A stretch of 64,000 bases of DNA. Source: Thiomicrorhabdus sp. Kp2 (GTDB lineage: Bacteria; Pseudomonadota; Gammaproteobacteria; Thiomicrospirales; Thiomicrospiraceae). The notes beneath the pieces are model-generated. The model had not been told where the DNA came from. It worked only from the letters and a program-made list of their open reading frames with translations, and did not search any database. Of this stretch, positions 1 to 9,824 are shown in pieces (the stretch's first letter is position 1; each line of letters begins with the position of its first letter). Both the position numbers and the translations under genes were made by a program. Location of the stretch: positions 930,001-994,000 of the forward strand of contig NZ_ARWI01000001.1 of assembly GCF_000478585.1 (NCBI RefSeq), given 5' to 3'.

Positions 1-479
1 CGTCCTGGGGGGTAGGTTGCTGTTAATGTTGCTTGCTTACCATGCTTTTTATGAAATTCGATAGTTTTAGAAATATCCATATCGCCAACACCATCGCCAT
101 AAGTAAAACAAAAAGCCTCTTCGTCTTTAATATATTCAGATACTCGACCTAAACGACCGCCTGTCATAGAATCATCACCAGTATCCACTAGTGTTACCGT
201 CCAGGGTTCAGCACGTTTTTCATGCACATCCATTCTGTTTTCTTTCATACAAAACGTAACGTCTGATTGATGCAGAAAGTAGTTGGCAAAGTATTCTTTA
301 ATCACATAACCCTTGTACCCACAACAAATCACGAAATCATTTATTCCATGTGCGGAATACATTTTCATAATATGCCAAAGAATCGGTTTACCGCCAATTT
401 CTACCATTGGTTTTGGACGAGAACTAGTCTCTTCACTTAAACGCGTACCGAGACCACCTGCTAAAATGACTGCTTTCAT
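1..479 (-). CDS. rfbF: Glucose-1-phosphate cytidylyltransferase, partial (3' end outside window)
   Basis: Makes CDP-glucose from CTP and glucose-1-phosphate, the first step of CDP-3,6-dideoxyhexose synthesis. Reading from the ATG at 479, the protein opens [18 protein letters not shown], the nucleotidyltransferase signature (GGLGTR at residues 8-13), followed by [18 protein letters not shown], typical of RfbF. About 159 codons are visible and the frame is still open at base 1. It follows the ferredoxin-type reductase gene after a 25-base gap in the same direction, so the two probably belong to one CDP-sugar operon. Recognition is by family memory, without a database search. Confidence 0.9.
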   Translation of the reverse strand, partial: MKAVILAGGLGTRLSEETSSRPKPMVEIGGKPILWHIMKMYSAHGINDFVICCGYKGYVIKEYFANYFLHQSDVTFCMKENRMDVHEKRAEPWTVTLVDTGDDSMTGGRLGRVSEYIKDEEAFCFTYGDGVGDMDISKTIEFHKKHGKQATLTATYPPG

Positions 480-504
480 TGGTTGTTTTCCTACTTTTAA
501 AAAT

Positions 505-1497
505 TTAATAACTTTGCACAAAGGCATCTGAATAAAATTGGTTTTCTGGAAGCCCTTTTCCAATAAATTGTTGCTTTGCAGATTGAATCATAGCGTTTGA
601 CCCGCAGGCATACACGTCAAAATCTGTGATATTTTTAATCTTATTTAAAGCAATCTCTTGAACGTAACCTTCGCATTCTGACCAATCATCGTTAGGTTGA
701 GAGTTCACTTGATAAAAACTGACATTAAGTTTTGTAAAAATAGGTTGCCAAAAAAACTCTTCTGCTTTTCTATTACCCCAATAAACATTAATTGGCTGTG
801 CTTGATGATAAGTATCATCTTCATCAAGACCTTGTAGCATAGAGATAATAGGGGCAATTCCCGTGCCTGTTGCTAGAAAAAGCAATGGCTTTTTTGACTC
901 TCTCAAAAAAAACGTTCCCTTTGGACCTTCAATTCTGAGTAAGTCATTTTCTTTAGCTTGATTAAACCAATAGTTGCTCATTTGTCCATTAGGATATTCT
1001 TTAATAAGTAACTTAATTTCTTTATCTTTATTGGTCGAGGCGATTGAATAGCTCCGACGGATATTATTTTGCATTACATCCAAATACTGACCTTCCAAAA
1101 AATCAAAATTTGTCGTAGGCGGTAGTCTAAGCATTACTTCAACCACTTCATCCGTTAGATTTCTTAATGAGTTAATTCTTGCAGGAAACGTTTTGGTTTC
1201 TATGTCTTTTAAAGCACTTAATTCTTCTGCATCAATCAAAATATCAGATACCGTAGCACAACAACAAGTTAGGATTTTATTTGCTAATCTATCTTCTTCT
1301 GATAATGCTAGCTGGGGCTGTAACTCTATAACCTCTCCCTCTAGCAAAGTCGTTTTGCATACACCACACTGTCCATTTTTACAACTATATTCAAATACAA
1401 AACCATCCAACAATGCTGATTCTATAATACTATTAGATGAGTTACTCGGAATAGATACTCCTTCAACTGTATTTATATTTAAAACTTCTTGATTCAT
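505..1497 (-). CDS. ascD: 2Fe-2S ferredoxin/FAD/NAD(P)H reductase (CDP-6-deoxy-delta-3,4-glucoseen reductase type)
   Basis: Predicted E3 reductase passing electrons from NAD(P)H through FAD and a 2Fe-2S cluster to a PMP-dependent CDP-sugar dehydrase. The 330-residue protein has an N-terminal plant-type ferredoxin domain with C39, C44, C47 and a C78-C80 cluster, then an FAD motif RRSYS (147-151) and a pyridine-nucleotide motif ATGTGIAP (209-216). I place the start at the ATG at 1497, which overlaps the rmlB stop by one base (TAATG), instead of a longer reading frame from 1554. Its position beside rfbF supports the CDP-deoxysugar role over a general oxygenase reductase. The symbol varies among organisms (ascD, rfbI, ddhD). 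Confidence 0.85.
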   Translation of the reverse strand: MNQEVLNINTVEGVSIPSNSSNSIIESALLDGFVFEYSCKNGQCGVCKTTLLEGEVIELQPQLALSEEDRLANKILTCCCATVSDILIDAEELSALKDIETKTFPARINSLRNLTDEVVEVMLRLPPTTNFDFLEGQYLDVMQNNIRRSYSIASTNKDKEIKLLIKEYPNGQMSNYWFNQAKENDLLRIEGPKGTFFLRESKKPLLFLATGTGIAPIISMLQGLDEDDTYHQAQPINVYWGNRKAEEFFWQPIFTKLNVSFYQVNSQPNDDWSECEGYVQEIALNKIKNITDFDVYACGSNAMIQSAKQQFIGKGLPENQFYSDAFVQSY

Positions 1498-2585
1498 TAA
1501 TTGGTACCCAATCTTTCGCGTTGATAACTGCCATCTTGCACATGCTGACACCATTCTTTGTTATCTAAGTACCATTGCACCGTTTTTCTGATGCCTGATT
1601 CGAAGGTTTCTTGAGGCGTCCAGTTCAGGTCTTGTTTGATTTTTGTAGCATCAATGGCATAACGCATGTCGTGGCCGGGTCTGTCTGCGACATAGGTAAT
1701 TTGTTGTTCGTATTTGCTGGCTTTGGGTTTGACTTCGTCGAGTATCGCGCAAATGGTTTTAACCACTTCTATGTTCTGTTTTTCGTTGTGTCCACCAATA
1801 TTGTAGGTTTCTCCAACCTTACCTTGGGTAGCGACAACAACTAATGCTCTTGCGTGATCTTCTACATAGAGCCAATCGCGGATTTGATTACCTTTTCCGT
1901 AGATGGGTAACGGTTTACCTTCTAGTGCATTTAAGATAACTAATGGAATCAGTTTTTCTGGAAAGTGAAACGGACCGTAGTTGTTTGAGCAATTAGTCAC
2001 TATCGTTGGTAAACCAAAGGTTCTGTTCCATGCTCTGACTAGGTGGTCACTGCCCGCTTTACTGGCTGAATACGGTGAACTAGGTTCATACGCTGTTTCT
2101 TCAGTAAACAATGGAAGATTGGATTTTTCTGATTCTTCCACATTATCTGGATGCGGAAGATCACCATATACTTCATCTGTTGAAATGTGATGAAAACGGA
2201 AATTGGCTTTTTTGTCACCATCAAGCTGGTTCCAATAGGCTCTCGCTTGATCTAGCAGTGTATAAGTTCCGACAATATTGGTCTGGATAAACTCACCTGG
2301 ACCGTCAATAGAACGATCAACATGTGATTCTGCAGCTAAATGCATAACAATGTCTGGTTGATGTTGTTCAAACACTCGCTTTACTTCAGAGGCATCACAA
2401 ATATCGACTTGTTCGAATTGGTATCTTGGATTTTGATCAACAGTAGACAAAGAATCTAAGTTACCGGCGTAAGTAAGTTTATCTACATTCACGACATCGT
2501 GACTTGAATGCTTGATTAGTTCACGTACTACCGCAGAACCTATAAAGCCTGCGCCGCCAGTGACAAGAATTGTTTTTGCTTCCAT
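1497..2585 (-). CDS. rmlB: dTDP-glucose 4,6-dehydratase
   Basis: Converts dTDP-glucose to dTDP-4-keto-6-deoxyglucose, the second step to dTDP-L-rhamnose. The 362 residues match the usual family length. Visible features are the Rossmann glycine motif TGGAGFIG (9-16), the catalytic TDE triad (136-138) and the YxxxK pair Y172/K176. Its start codon abuts the rmlD stop with no gap, and its stop overlaps the next gene by one base, so translation is probably coupled along the operon. No anomaly seen. Confidence 0.97.
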   Translation of the reverse strand: MEAKTILVTGGAGFIGSAVVRELIKHSSHDVVNVDKLTYAGNLDSLSTVDQNPRYQFEQVDICDASEVKRVFEQHQPDIVMHLAAESHVDRSIDGPGEFIQTNIVGTYTLLDQARAYWNQLDGDKKANFRFHHISTDEVYGDLPHPDNVEESEKSNLPLFTEETAYEPSSPYSASKAGSDHLVRAWNRTFGLPTIVTNCSNNYGPFHFPEKLIPLVILNALEGKPLPIYGKGNQIRDWLYVEDHARALVVVATQGKVGETYNIGGHNEKQNIEVVKTICAILDEVKPKASKYEQQITYVADRPGHDMRYAIDATKIKQDLNWTPQETFESGIRKTVQWYLDNKEWCQHVQDGSYQRERLGTN

Positions 2586-3518
2586 TTATGCTTGTTCCTG
2601 TAGCTTTTGTAGACAAACTTTAAGTGAGTCTTTCCAGTAGGGCATTTCTAAATTATAGACTTGTTTAATTTTTGCCTTATTCATTAAGCTGTAATGCGGT
2701 CTTGTTGCTGGTACTGGATAGTCTTTGGTTTCAATTGGGTTAACCTGACACTCAACCCCATTTAATTCAAATATCGTTTTTGCAAAATCATACCAAGAGC
2801 AAACACCCTCATTGGAAAAATGAAAGACTTCATTTTTAGTGAGTAGTGCGTGGTGCGTAGTAAGCAAGTTCGCATCTGCATTGTTGTATTCACGGCTAAC
2901 AACTAACTGTTTACTATTCACTATTTGCAAAATAGTTTCTGCTAAATCACCAGTATAGGTTGGTGTACCTACTTGATCAAAGATGATTCCAAGCTGTTCT
3001 TTTTCTTTGCCTAAACGTAACATGGTTTTTACAAAGTTATTGCCATATTCTGAATACACCCAACTAGTGCGAATAATGCAACCTTTAGGATTAATTGCTT
3101 GTATCGCTTGCTCGCCTTTTAGTTTGGTTGAACCGTAAACATTTTGTGGATCAGTCTCATCAGTTTCTATATAAGGTTTGTAGTTTTGTCCATTGAAAAC
3201 ATAATCGGTGCTAATATGAATCAAAACACTATCTTGTTGCTTAGCAATCTCTGCAAGCTGTTTTACCGCAATATGATTAATCTGGTCTGCTAACTCAGGT
3301 TCAGATTCTGCCTTATCAACAGCCGTATAAGCTGCGCAATTGATAATAACGTCAAAAGCTTTTTCTTTAAAATAGTCCTTGATACTGGTAGCGCTAGATA
3401 AATCAAGTTCATTCCGTCCCACAAAGGTCATATCTAATAATGGATATGCTTCTTTTAACACCAATAATGATTGACCCAATTGACCGTCTTTTCCAGTAAC
3501 GAGTGTTTTTTTAAGCAT
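2586..3518 (-). CDS. rmlD: dTDP-4-dehydrorhamnose reductase with an unusual internal insertion
   Basis: Last step of dTDP-L-rhamnose synthesis: NADPH-dependent reduction of dTDP-4-keto-rhamnose. TGKDGQLG (8-15) is the nucleotide-binding motif, Y128/K132 the catalytic pair, and HFSNEG (233-238) a conserved late motif. Residues about 201-229, in front of that motif, look unlike the family: a low-complexity stretch rich in N, L, T and H. The DNA there (about 2832-2915) includes the near-tandem CACTACG-like string of a spacer repeat. At 310 residues it is roughly ten longer than the E. coli enzyme. It overlaps rmlC by 8 bases. Confidence 0.93.
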   Translation of the reverse strand: MLKKTLVTGKDGQLGQSLLVLKEAYPLLDMTFVGRNELDLSSATSIKDYFKEKAFDVIINCAAYTAVDKAESEPELADQINHIAVKQLAEIAKQQDSVLIHISTDYVFNGQNYKPYIETDETDPQNVYGSTKLKGEQAIQAINPKGCIIRTSWVYSEYGNNFVKTMLRLGKEKEQLGIIFDQVGTPTYTGDLAETILQIVNSKQLVVSREYNNADANLLTTHHALLTKNEVFHFSNEGVCSWYDFAKTIFELNGVECQVNPIETKDYPVPATRPHYSLMNKAKIKQVYNLEMPYWKDSLKVCLQKLQEQA

Positions 3519-4086
3519 AGTAATCTACACCGTATTCAAAACAAGCCTCTAAATCTACCAGGCCAGGTTGTTTTAAATCTTTATCAGAAAGCTTTAACTC
3601 ACCCCCTGGCAGTTGCCAATTGATCTTTAAATTTGTATCGTTAAAGGCAAGACCTCTGTCACATTCGGGCGAATAATAATTATCGACTTTATAGGCGAAG
3701 ATAGCAGTATCACTTAAAACTACAAATCCGTGAGCAAAACCTCTTGGGATAAACAATTGGTGTTTATTGTCGCTACTTAATTCAGCAGTAACCACCCTAC
3801 CAAAGGTTGGGCTTCCTTGTCGAATGTCTACCGCCACATCTAAGACTTTTCCCTCTATGACTCTGACCAGTTTACTCTGAGAAAAAGGAGGGAGTTGAAA
3901 GTGTAATCCTCTTAAAACCCCACGACTGGACTTAGATTCATTATCTTGAATAAAGTTAACTTGATAACCTATCGCTTCTTCAAACTTGTCTTGCCTGAAA
4001 GTTTCTACAAAATAACCACGATCATCGCCAAAGACTTTAGGCTTAATCAATAAAATATCAGAAATAGACTGTTTAACAAACTCCAT
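3511..4086 (-). CDS. rmlC: dTDP-4-dehydrorhamnose 3,5-epimerase
   Basis: Epimerises C3 and C5 of dTDP-4-keto-6-deoxyglucose. A 191-residue cupin-fold enzyme with the signature RGLHFQ carrying the catalytic base H62, further conserved residues around H119 (PRGFAHGF) and Y138. The stop overlaps rmlD by 8 bases and the start overlaps the rmlA stop by one base (TAATG), consistent with a tightly packed operon. No anomaly seen. Confidence 0.96.
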   Translation of the reverse strand: MEFVKQSISDILLIKPKVFGDDRGYFVETFRQDKFEEAIGYQVNFIQDNESKSSRGVLRGLHFQLPPFSQSKLVRVIEGKVLDVAVDIRQGSPTFGRVVTAELSSDNKHQLFIPRGFAHGFVVLSDTAIFAYKVDNYYSPECDRGLAFNDTNLKINWQLPGGELKLSDKDLKQPGLVDLEACFEYGVDYYA

Positions 4087-4970
4087 TAAACGCGGCCTTC
4101 TTCTGCTCTTTTTAGCAAGTATTGACCGTATTGGTTTTTGCTAAGCGGTTGCGCCAGTTCAATAAGCTGTTCTTTGGTGATGTAACCCATCTCAAAAGCA
4201 ATTTCTTCAATACAAGCGACTTTTAGACCTTGACGTTTTTCGATGGTTTCAATGAATGATGAAGCTTCTAATAGACTCTCATGTGTTCCAGTATCTAACC
4301 AGGCGTAACCTCTACCCATAGTTTCAAGTTTTAGACGACCTTCTTCTAGGTACATTTGGTTTACAGTGGTAATCTCTAGTTCACCACGATGTGAAGGTTT
4401 CACTTCTTTGGCTTTTTGAATGACGTCATTTGGGTAGAAGTACAGACCTGTAACTGCGTAGTTGGATTTTGGTTTTTCAGGTTTTTCTTCTAGACTGATT
4501 ACGTTACCATTTTGATCAAATTCCGCCACGCCATAACGTTCTGGGTCATTGACGTGATATCCAAAAACGGTGGCTTTGTTTTCTTGTTTGGCATTTTGTA
4601 CAGCATTAGCTAGTGTTGAGGTTAGGTCGTGACCGTAATAGATATTATCGCCTAAAACTAAGCAGGCATCTTCATCACCTAGAAATTCATCACCTAAAAT
4701 AAAAGCTTGAGCTAGGCCGTCTGGTGAAGGTTGTGCGATGTATTCAAAAGACATACCAATTTCAGAACCATCACCCAATAAACGTTGAAAAGAAGTTTGG
4801 TCTTCTGGCGTGGTGATAATGAGAACTTCGGTAATACCAGCAAGCATTAAAACAGACAATGGATAGTAGACCATTGGTTTGTCATAAATAGGTACAAGTT
4901 GCTTTGATACACCCTTAGTAATCGGGTATAATCGTGTACCTGAACCGCCTGCTAAAATAATGCCTTTCAT
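4086..4970 (-). CDS. rmlA: Glucose-1-phosphate thymidylyltransferase
   Basis: Makes dTDP-glucose from dTTP and glucose-1-phosphate; usually the feedback-controlled entry step of rhamnose synthesis. The 294 residues open with [16 protein letters not shown], the nucleotidyltransferase loop (GGSGTR at 8-13), and include [12 protein letters not shown] and the [19 protein letters not shown] region typical of RmlA. It lies 14 bases after glmS, so UDP-GlcNAc and dTDP-rhamnose precursors are probably made from one transcript. Confidence 0.97.
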   Translation of the reverse strand: MKGIILAGGSGTRLYPITKGVSKQLVPIYDKPMVYYPLSVLMLAGITEVLIITTPEDQTSFQRLLGDGSEIGMSFEYIAQPSPDGLAQAFILGDEFLGDEDACLVLGDNIYYGHDLTSTLANAVQNAKQENKATVFGYHVNDPERYGVAEFDQNGNVISLEEKPEKPKSNYAVTGLYFYPNDVIQKAKEVKPSHRGELEITTVNQMYLEEGRLKLETMGRGYAWLDTGTHESLLEASSFIETIEKRQGLKVACIEEIAFEMGYITKEQLIELAQPLSKNQYGQYLLKRAEEGRV

Positions 4971-4984
4971 ATTTTTTCCTTGTA

Positions 4985-6865
4985 CTATTCTACCGTTACT
5001 GATTTTGCTAAATTTCTTGGTTGATCCACATCGGTACCTTTTATAATTGCTACATGGTAGCTTAGAAGTTGTAAAGGAATATTAAAGGTGATTGGGGCGG
5101 TAATTCGACCTACGTTTGTGGTGGTTTTTACCACTTTAAAGTCTTTTTCTGAACTAATATCAGACTCTTCGTCTTCAAAGACGATCATTTGGCCGCCGCG
5201 GGCTTTGACTTCTTGTAGATTGGATTTAAGTTTTTCTAATAAATCATCTTTTGGTGCGATTGCCACAACAGGTATGAGTTCATCAATTAGAGCTAAAGGC
5301 CCATGTTTTAGCTCTCCTGCCGGATAGGCTTCGGCGTGGATATAGCTTATTTCTTTGAGTTTCAATGCACCTTCCATCGCAATGGGATACATGGTTCCAC
5401 GCCCTAAAAACAGTGCGTTGTTTTTATCTGCAAAACAGTTGGCGATTTCTTTAATTTTATCTTCATGCTCTAAAGCACTGGTTACCAGGCCTGGTAATTT
5501 GATTAAACCGTGAACAATTTTTTGTTCTTGCTCTTTATCCATTAATCCTAGTGTTTTACCAACAGAGGTTAATAACAAAGATAACGCCACTAACTGAGTG
5601 GTAAATGCCTTGGTGGAAGCCACTCCGATCTCTGGGCCTGCATGAGTTAGGAAGGTTAAGTCGCTTTCTCGAGTAAGACTGGATTCAGCTACATTACAGA
5701 TGGTAAGCGTTGGGATATTTTTATGGATTGCCGCGTCACTTTGTTCCTCGCAATGACGATACGTTTTGATCTGCTGTAATGCCGCCAGCGTATCTGCGGT
5801 TTCACCGGACTGACTGATTGTCACAAACAGAGTATTATTTTGCACTACGGGATTACGATAACGGTATTCACTGGCTACCTCTACCTGACACGGTAGACCG
5901 ATAATATCTTCAAACCAATATTTAGCGACTAGGCCTGAGTGATAAGAAGTTCCACAGGCGATGATTTGGATTTGTTGAATGCTTTTAAAAATTGTTTCGG
6001 CCTGAAAACCAAAGGCTGAAGTGAGCACAGTATCCTTGGTGATTCGCCCTTCTAAAGTATCGATAACCGCTTGTGGCTGCTCAAAGATCTCTTTGTGCAT
6101 GTAGTGACGGTGTTCACCCAATTCAACTGCATTGGCAGTTAACTGCGATTGCTTAACTGGACGTTCTACTAACTGACCCTCAATATCGTAAATTTTGACT
6201 TCTTGACGGGTGATTTCGGCAATATCGCCTTCTTCTAAAAAGATAAAGTTTTGCGTTACAGGTAATAAAGCGGACACATCTGAGGCGATAAAATGCTCAC
6301 CGATTCCAACTCCGATAACCAATGGGCTACCCTTTCTGGCGGCAATCAAAAAATCGGGGTGACTAGGTGCTATAACACCTAATGCATAAGCGCCATGAAA
6401 ATGACTGACCGCTTTTTGAACCGCTTCTAATAGAGTTTCTGAAGTTTGTAATTCTTTATGCACACAATGTGCAACCACTTCGGTATCGGTTTCTGAGGTG
6501 AAACGATACCCCTCTGCAAGCTGTTGGGCTTTTAAACTTTGGTAGTTTTCAATAATACCGTTATGAACCACGGCCACTTGATTATTACAGACATGTGGAT
6601 GCGCGTTGTTTTCTGCCGGCACACCATGGGTGGCCCAACGCGTATGAGCAATGCCAATATTACCGCTAAAATCGACCGCTTGAGATTGAATGCTTTTTTC
6701 TAGATTAACGATTTTACCGATGGAGCGAACACGTTGAAATTGTGAATTTGCATCTAACAGTGCGATACCAGATGAATCATACCCACGGTATTCAAGGCGT
6801 TTTAAACCTTCCAACAGAATGGGAACTATATTTCTTTCTGCAACGCCACAAACAATTCCGCACAT
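4985..6865 (-). CDS. glmS: Glutamine-fructose-6-phosphate aminotransferase with an in-frame repeat insertion
   Basis: Makes glucosamine-6-phosphate for UDP-GlcNAc, hence peptidoglycan and LPS. C2 after the initiator Met is the glutaminase nucleophile (MCGIVCG); two SIS domains follow, with [11 protein letters not shown] in the first. At 626 residues it is about 17 longer than E. coli GlmS. The extra length fits residues about 370-381 ([12 protein letters not shown]), the translation of bases 5723-5757, which are a left half-unit of the palindromic repeat filling nearby spacers. Conserved sequence resumes at [15 protein letters not shown]. The frame is intact, so the enzyme is probably active. 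First gene of the operon. No glmS ribozyme was seen upstream. Confidence 0.97.
   Translation of the reverse strand: MCGIVCGVAERNIVPILLEGLKRLEYRGYDSSGIALLDANSQFQRVRSIGKIVNLEKSIQSQAVDFSGNIGIAHTRWATHGVPAENNAHPHVCNNQVAVVHNGIIENYQSLKAQQLAEGYRFTSETDTEVVAHCVHKELQTSETLLEAVQKAVSHFHGAYALGVIAPSHPDFLIAARKGSPLVIGVGIGEHFIASDVSALLPVTQNFIFLEEGDIAEITRQEVKIYDIEGQLVERPVKQSQLTANAVELGEHRHYMHKEIFEQPQAVIDTLEGRITKDTVLTSAFGFQAETIFKSIQQIQIIACGTSYHSGLVAKYWFEDIIGLPCQVEVASEYRYRNPVVQNNTLFVTISQSGETADTLAALQQIKTYRHCEEQSDAAIHKNIPTLTICNVAESSLTRESDLTFLTHAGPEIGVASTKAFTTQLVALSLLLTSVGKTLGLMDKEQEQKIVHGLIKLPGLVTSALEHEDKIKEIANCFADKNNALFLGRGTMYPIAMEGALKLKEISYIHAEAYPAGELKHGPLALIDELIPVVAIAPKDDLLEKLKSNLQEVKARGGQMIVFEDEESDISSEKDFKVVKTTTNVGRITAPITFNIPLQLLSYHVAIIKGTDVDQPRNLAKSVTVE
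5484..5495. repeat. CCAGGCCTGG palindrome inside glmS
   Basis: Exact 12-base form ACCAGGCCTGGT within the coding sequence, read as Pro-Gly-Leu-Val by glmS. One of 19 copies of the 10-base core in the window. Confidence 0.9.
5723..5757 (-). repeat. Half-unit of the composite palindromic repeat, inside glmS
   Basis: Read on the minus strand it begins GTCATTGCGAGGAAC and ends GGCAATCCAT, the left arm of the units at 7166, 7401, 7574 and 7724. The matching right arm is absent. The length is such that the glmS frame stays open. Confidence 0.88.
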
Positions 6866-7908
6866 AATTCAACTCAATACAAACAAAATAATAGGTTGTG
6901 TATTCTATATTAAAAGACGCTAATTTTTCTGTTATTTTGCTTTAAATACGTACTTTCTCCCTAGAATTAATTAACCACGAAGACACGAAGGTTTTAAGGT
7001 ACCTTATGCATACTAAAACATAGGTGTTCACATGCCAGGCCTGGTTCAGTTATTAACGCAAGGAACGTTAGTGACGTGGCAATCTAGGGATTACGGCAAA
7101 GTTCAATATTTAGACGTTAACCATGGATTACTTCGCTTTGCTCGTAATGACGGGCGGTGTGGTTTGTCATTGCGAGGAACGTTAGTGACGTGGCAATCCA
7201 GGGTTTACGGCAAAATTCCTATTTAAGACGTTTACTCAATCTCTCTGTAAGTACGGTATTTAGATGTTAACCATGGATTACTTCGCTTTGCTCGTAATGA
7301 CGGGCGGCGAGTTCTTCGTTTCTCGTCTCTACAGCCGAGTTCTTTGTTTCTCGTCTCTGCAGCCAAGTTCTTCGTTTCTCAATTTCGGGTGGAAGGTTTT
7401 GTCATTGCGAGGAACGTTAGTGACGTGGCAATCCAGGGTTTACGGCAAAGCACCGTAGTTAGACGTAAACATGGAGTATTCGTTACTCTCACCCTACGGG
7501 TCGCCTTAACAGGCGTTCTTCGCTCTAAAGAGCTTGTGCTTCACTTCGTTCGCAATGACAGGCGGTGTGGTTCGTCATTGCGAGGAACGTTAGTGACGTG
7601 GCAATCCAGGGTTTACGGCAAAATTCCTATTTAAGACGTTTACTCAATCTCTCTGTAAGTACGGTATTTAGATGTTAACCATGGGTTGCTTCACTTCATT
7701 CGTAATGACGGGCGGTGTGGTTTGTCATTGCGAGGAACGTTAGTGACGTGGCAATCCAGGGTTTACGGCAAAGTTCAATATTTAGACGTTAACCATGGAT
7801 TACTTCGCTTTGCTCGTAATGACGGGCGGCGAGTTCTTCGTTTCTCGTCTCTACATCCGAGTTCTTTGATTCTCGACTTACCCTTTGGGTGTCGTGTCGT
7901 GTTAGTGG
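6866..7908. repeat. Palindromic repeat array 1 (gene-free stretch)
   Basis: No credible gene. It opens with an AACCACGAAGACACGAAG element (about 6973-6990) and a CCAGGCCTGG palindrome (7035-7044). Five repeat units follow, starting near 7056, 7166, 7401, 7574 and 7724, each running from a left arm GTCATTGCGAGGAACGTTAG to a right arm ending CTCGTAATGAC or TCGCAATGAC. Left arms here carry the inner stem CGT/ACG. The third unit has an extended right arm made of small hairpins (ACCC/GGGT, GCCT/AGGC, GCTCT/AGAGC). Links rich in CTCGTCTCT...GCCGAG lie between units. Open reading frames here are translations of the repeat. Confidence 0.92.
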
Positions 7909-8226
7909 TTATAGGTTTTCACTCACTCTTACATCAGGATCTTGCCTACCATGCAAGATACGAACAATCTCAAGAACTTTTTCTTGTTGACGATAATAAA
8001 CGATGTGTTTTTCGACAATAATCGATCTAATATTAGAATTAAGATCAGGTCTAACCTTGCCTTTAAGTGGCCGTTCACGTAGTGCTTGTAAAGCTTTTTT
8101 GAGAATCATAAGGTAGTTCTGTGCTTGCTTTTCACCCCAATTTTCTAAGGTATAATTAAATATACCAAAAATATCTGATTGAGCTACTGGCGCGACTACT
8201 AATTTTAAACTATTTTGATTTCCCAT
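7909..8226 (-). CDS. parE: ParE/RelE-family toxin
   Basis: Toxin half of a type II toxin-antitoxin pair. The 105 residues have the RelE/ParE layout: an N-terminal strand-helix (LKLVVAPVAQSDIFGIFNYT), an AL..RP turn and late strands SIIVEKHIVYYRQQ and VLEIVRILHGRQD, typical of ParE. Its ATG overlaps the antitoxin stop (TGATG), so expression is coupled. ParE toxins usually inhibit gyrase while RelE cleaves mRNA; sequence alone does not settle which applies here. The gene borders repeat array 1, and its 3' end lies just past the last unit. Confidence 0.88.
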   Translation of the reverse strand: MGNQNSLKLVVAPVAQSDIFGIFNYTLENWGEKQAQNYLMILKKALQALRERPLKGKVRPDLNSNIRSIIVEKHIVYYRQQEKVLEIVRILHGRQDPDVRVSENL

Positions 8227-8495
8227 CAGTCGATACGATGCTGTTGAATATCATCAAAAAACTGGTCTAGTGCTTGATAGGATTCAATTTCAATTCCCTT
8301 GCCTTGATCAAGTTCATTCATTCCAACATCAAGCTGTTTTCGTAGTGTAGCTAGCTTGACTTCGTCTATCCACTCTTGATTCATTTCTACAAAACGTAAC
8401 GCTTCACGCACCACTTCACTAGCGTTGTTATATAAACCCGTTGCAACTTTCGCTTTAATTCGATTTTCTAATTCAGGCGTTAGAGAAATATTCAT
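8226..8495 (-). CDS. parD: ParD-family antitoxin
   Basis: Antitoxin and probable autorepressor for the adjoining toxin. The 89 residues begin MNISLTPELENRIKAKV and contain ASEVVREALRFVE, the ribbon-helix-helix DNA-binding layout of ParD/CopG antitoxins; the acidic C-terminal half would bind the toxin. It precedes the toxin gene, and the two overlap by one base. An AAGGAG-like ribosome site lies just before the ATG at 8495. Confidence 0.9.
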   Translation of the reverse strand: MNISLTPELENRIKAKVATGLYNNASEVVREALRFVEMNQEWIDEVKLATLRKQLDVGMNELDQGKGIEIESYQALDQFFDDIQQHRID

Positions 8496-8575
8496 GGCTT
8501 ATCTCCTTTTACACATGTTTAAATAGCATTATCTCTCTATCAAACAAAGATTGTCAAAGATTGATTTTTATTTGA

Positions 8576-8609
8576 AGGACAGTAGCTTTGGGTACCGTCC
8601 CTGGCTTAC
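8576..8609. repeat. Short inverted repeat of the GGTACCGTCCC family
   Basis: GGACAGTA, six bases, then GGTACCGTCC: an imperfect hairpin with the same right arm as the element at 11664-11698. Such pairs are often linked to REP-type elements; no transposase is nearby. It overlaps the end of the pilin-like gene. Confidence 0.6.
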
Positions 8610-9124
8610 AACTTCATACAAAGTTGCGAGCCATTTAGTGTGTATTCTACTTCTCCGCTTGTTCTTGAGCCTTCATCAAGCTGTGTTTCTATTGCACTTG
8701 CAAGATCCACATCAATATTGGTAATACACATCTGATTGGCTCCCGCAATTAATCCGTAGTTTGCGCCACTGCTGCCACCCCATGTGGCTTTAAATGCCGT
8801 ACCGATTGACGGCATGGGTTGCAGACTTTGACTATAACCTGCTTGATAGATATCGTAAAAATAACCTTCGGTAGGTGACATTACGGTTGAAAGCACTGTT
8901 TTAAGCCTACCTGGATTTTCATCATCTTCTCCAGGCAGTTGCGACAGTTTGTCTTTGTAGAGCAGTGATATCATCTTAAATTCTGATAACTTTTTAATAT
9001 CGGCACGAATCTGGGCGTTTTCAATCATGGCTTGTGCTTTTAAAACACCGCCTATTAACAGTGCAATAATCATAAGAACAATACTCAGCTCAACCAAAGT
9101 AAATCCATTTTGATATCGATACAT
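8606..9124 (-). CDS. Type IV pilin/pseudopilin-like protein
   Basis: Has a class III prepilin signal: a short leader MYRYQNG, then FTLVELSIVLMIIALLIGGV with the conserved Phe1 and Glu5, followed by the amphipathic start of the pilin helix. Expected to be cleaved and N-methylated by PilD and to sit in the inner membrane or in a type IV pilus or type II secretion pseudopilus. The C-terminal region has two cysteines (near CITN and LCMKL). I choose the ATG at 9124 because AGGGGG lies seven bases upstream, instead of GTG at 9130. It is a lone gene with no pilus operon around it, set between repeat arrays. Specific function unknown. Confidence 0.78.
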   Translation of the reverse strand: MYRYQNGFTLVELSIVLMIIALLIGGVLKAQAMIENAQIRADIKKLSEFKMISLLYKDKLSQLPGEDDENPGRLKTVLSTVMSPTEGYFYDIYQAGYSQSLQPMPSIGTAFKATWGGSSGANYGLIAGANQMCITNIDVDLASAIETQLDEGSRTSGEVEYTLNGSQLCMKL

Positions 9125-9824
9125 ACCCACCCCCTACATTTGATATAGCCGCTACGAAATAATAAGAATTAATACTATATTAATAAGTAATAACTTACAA
9201 TCGGGTTTTATAAAGATTAATCTATAAAAATTAATAAGTTATGCAAAGAAAAGTGAGTTAGCCTTTAAATTAAAGTAAATATGACTGACCAGAATAGCAG
9301 TGACTGTGGAGCGTAGAACACCTGAAAATCGACCTCTTAGGGTGATTTGAGCAAAGCACTGTAGTTAGACGTTAACCCTGGAGTATTCGTTACTTTCACC
9401 CTACGGGTCGCCATAAATGGCGTTCTTCGCTCTTAAGAGCTTGTGCTTATTCATTTCGCAATGACGGGCGGTATAGGTTCGTCATTGCGAGGTCGAAGAC
9501 CGTGGCAATCCAGGACTTTCGGCAAAGCACTGTAGTTAGACGTTAACCCTGGATTGCTTCGCGTTGCTCGCAATGACAGGCGGTTGGTTGTCATCGCGAG
9601 CCCTTTGGGCGCGGCGATCCATGGCTCACGGCAAAGCACTGTAGTCAGACGTTAACCATGGATTGCTTCACTTCATTCGCAATGACCGTACAAAAACTTT
9701 ATTTCTCGGCTCTACAGCCGAGTTCTTCGTTTCGCAATATCTGGCGGAGGTTTGCTTTGCTTGCAAAGACGTGTAACGTTACAGATATGAGTTTTTCAAG
9801 ACGTTAGAGAAAAGGGTAAAGCAT
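9125..9824. repeat. Palindromic repeat array 2 (gene-free stretch)
   Basis: Bases 9125-9330 are AT-rich with nothing recognisable. From about 9341 there is a partial extended right arm (ACCC/GGGT, GCCAT/ATGGC and GCTCTTAAGAGC hairpins) ending at 9465. Two complete 97-base units follow: 9481-9577, with inner stem GGTC-GAA-GACC, and 9590-9686, with inner stem GCCC-TTT-GGGC. A CTCGGCT/AGCCGAG hairpin lies near 9706-9723. The reading frame at 9451-9639 is repeat translation. Confidence 0.9.

Noticed and set aside
6866-6960. Possible glmS ribozyme upstream of glmS
   Set aside because: Too short and lacking the conserved core; the ribozyme is typical of Gram-positive bacteria.
7032-8021. Plus-strand reading frames of 64-111 codons
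   Set aside because: Repeat translations; the last also runs into the antisense of parE.
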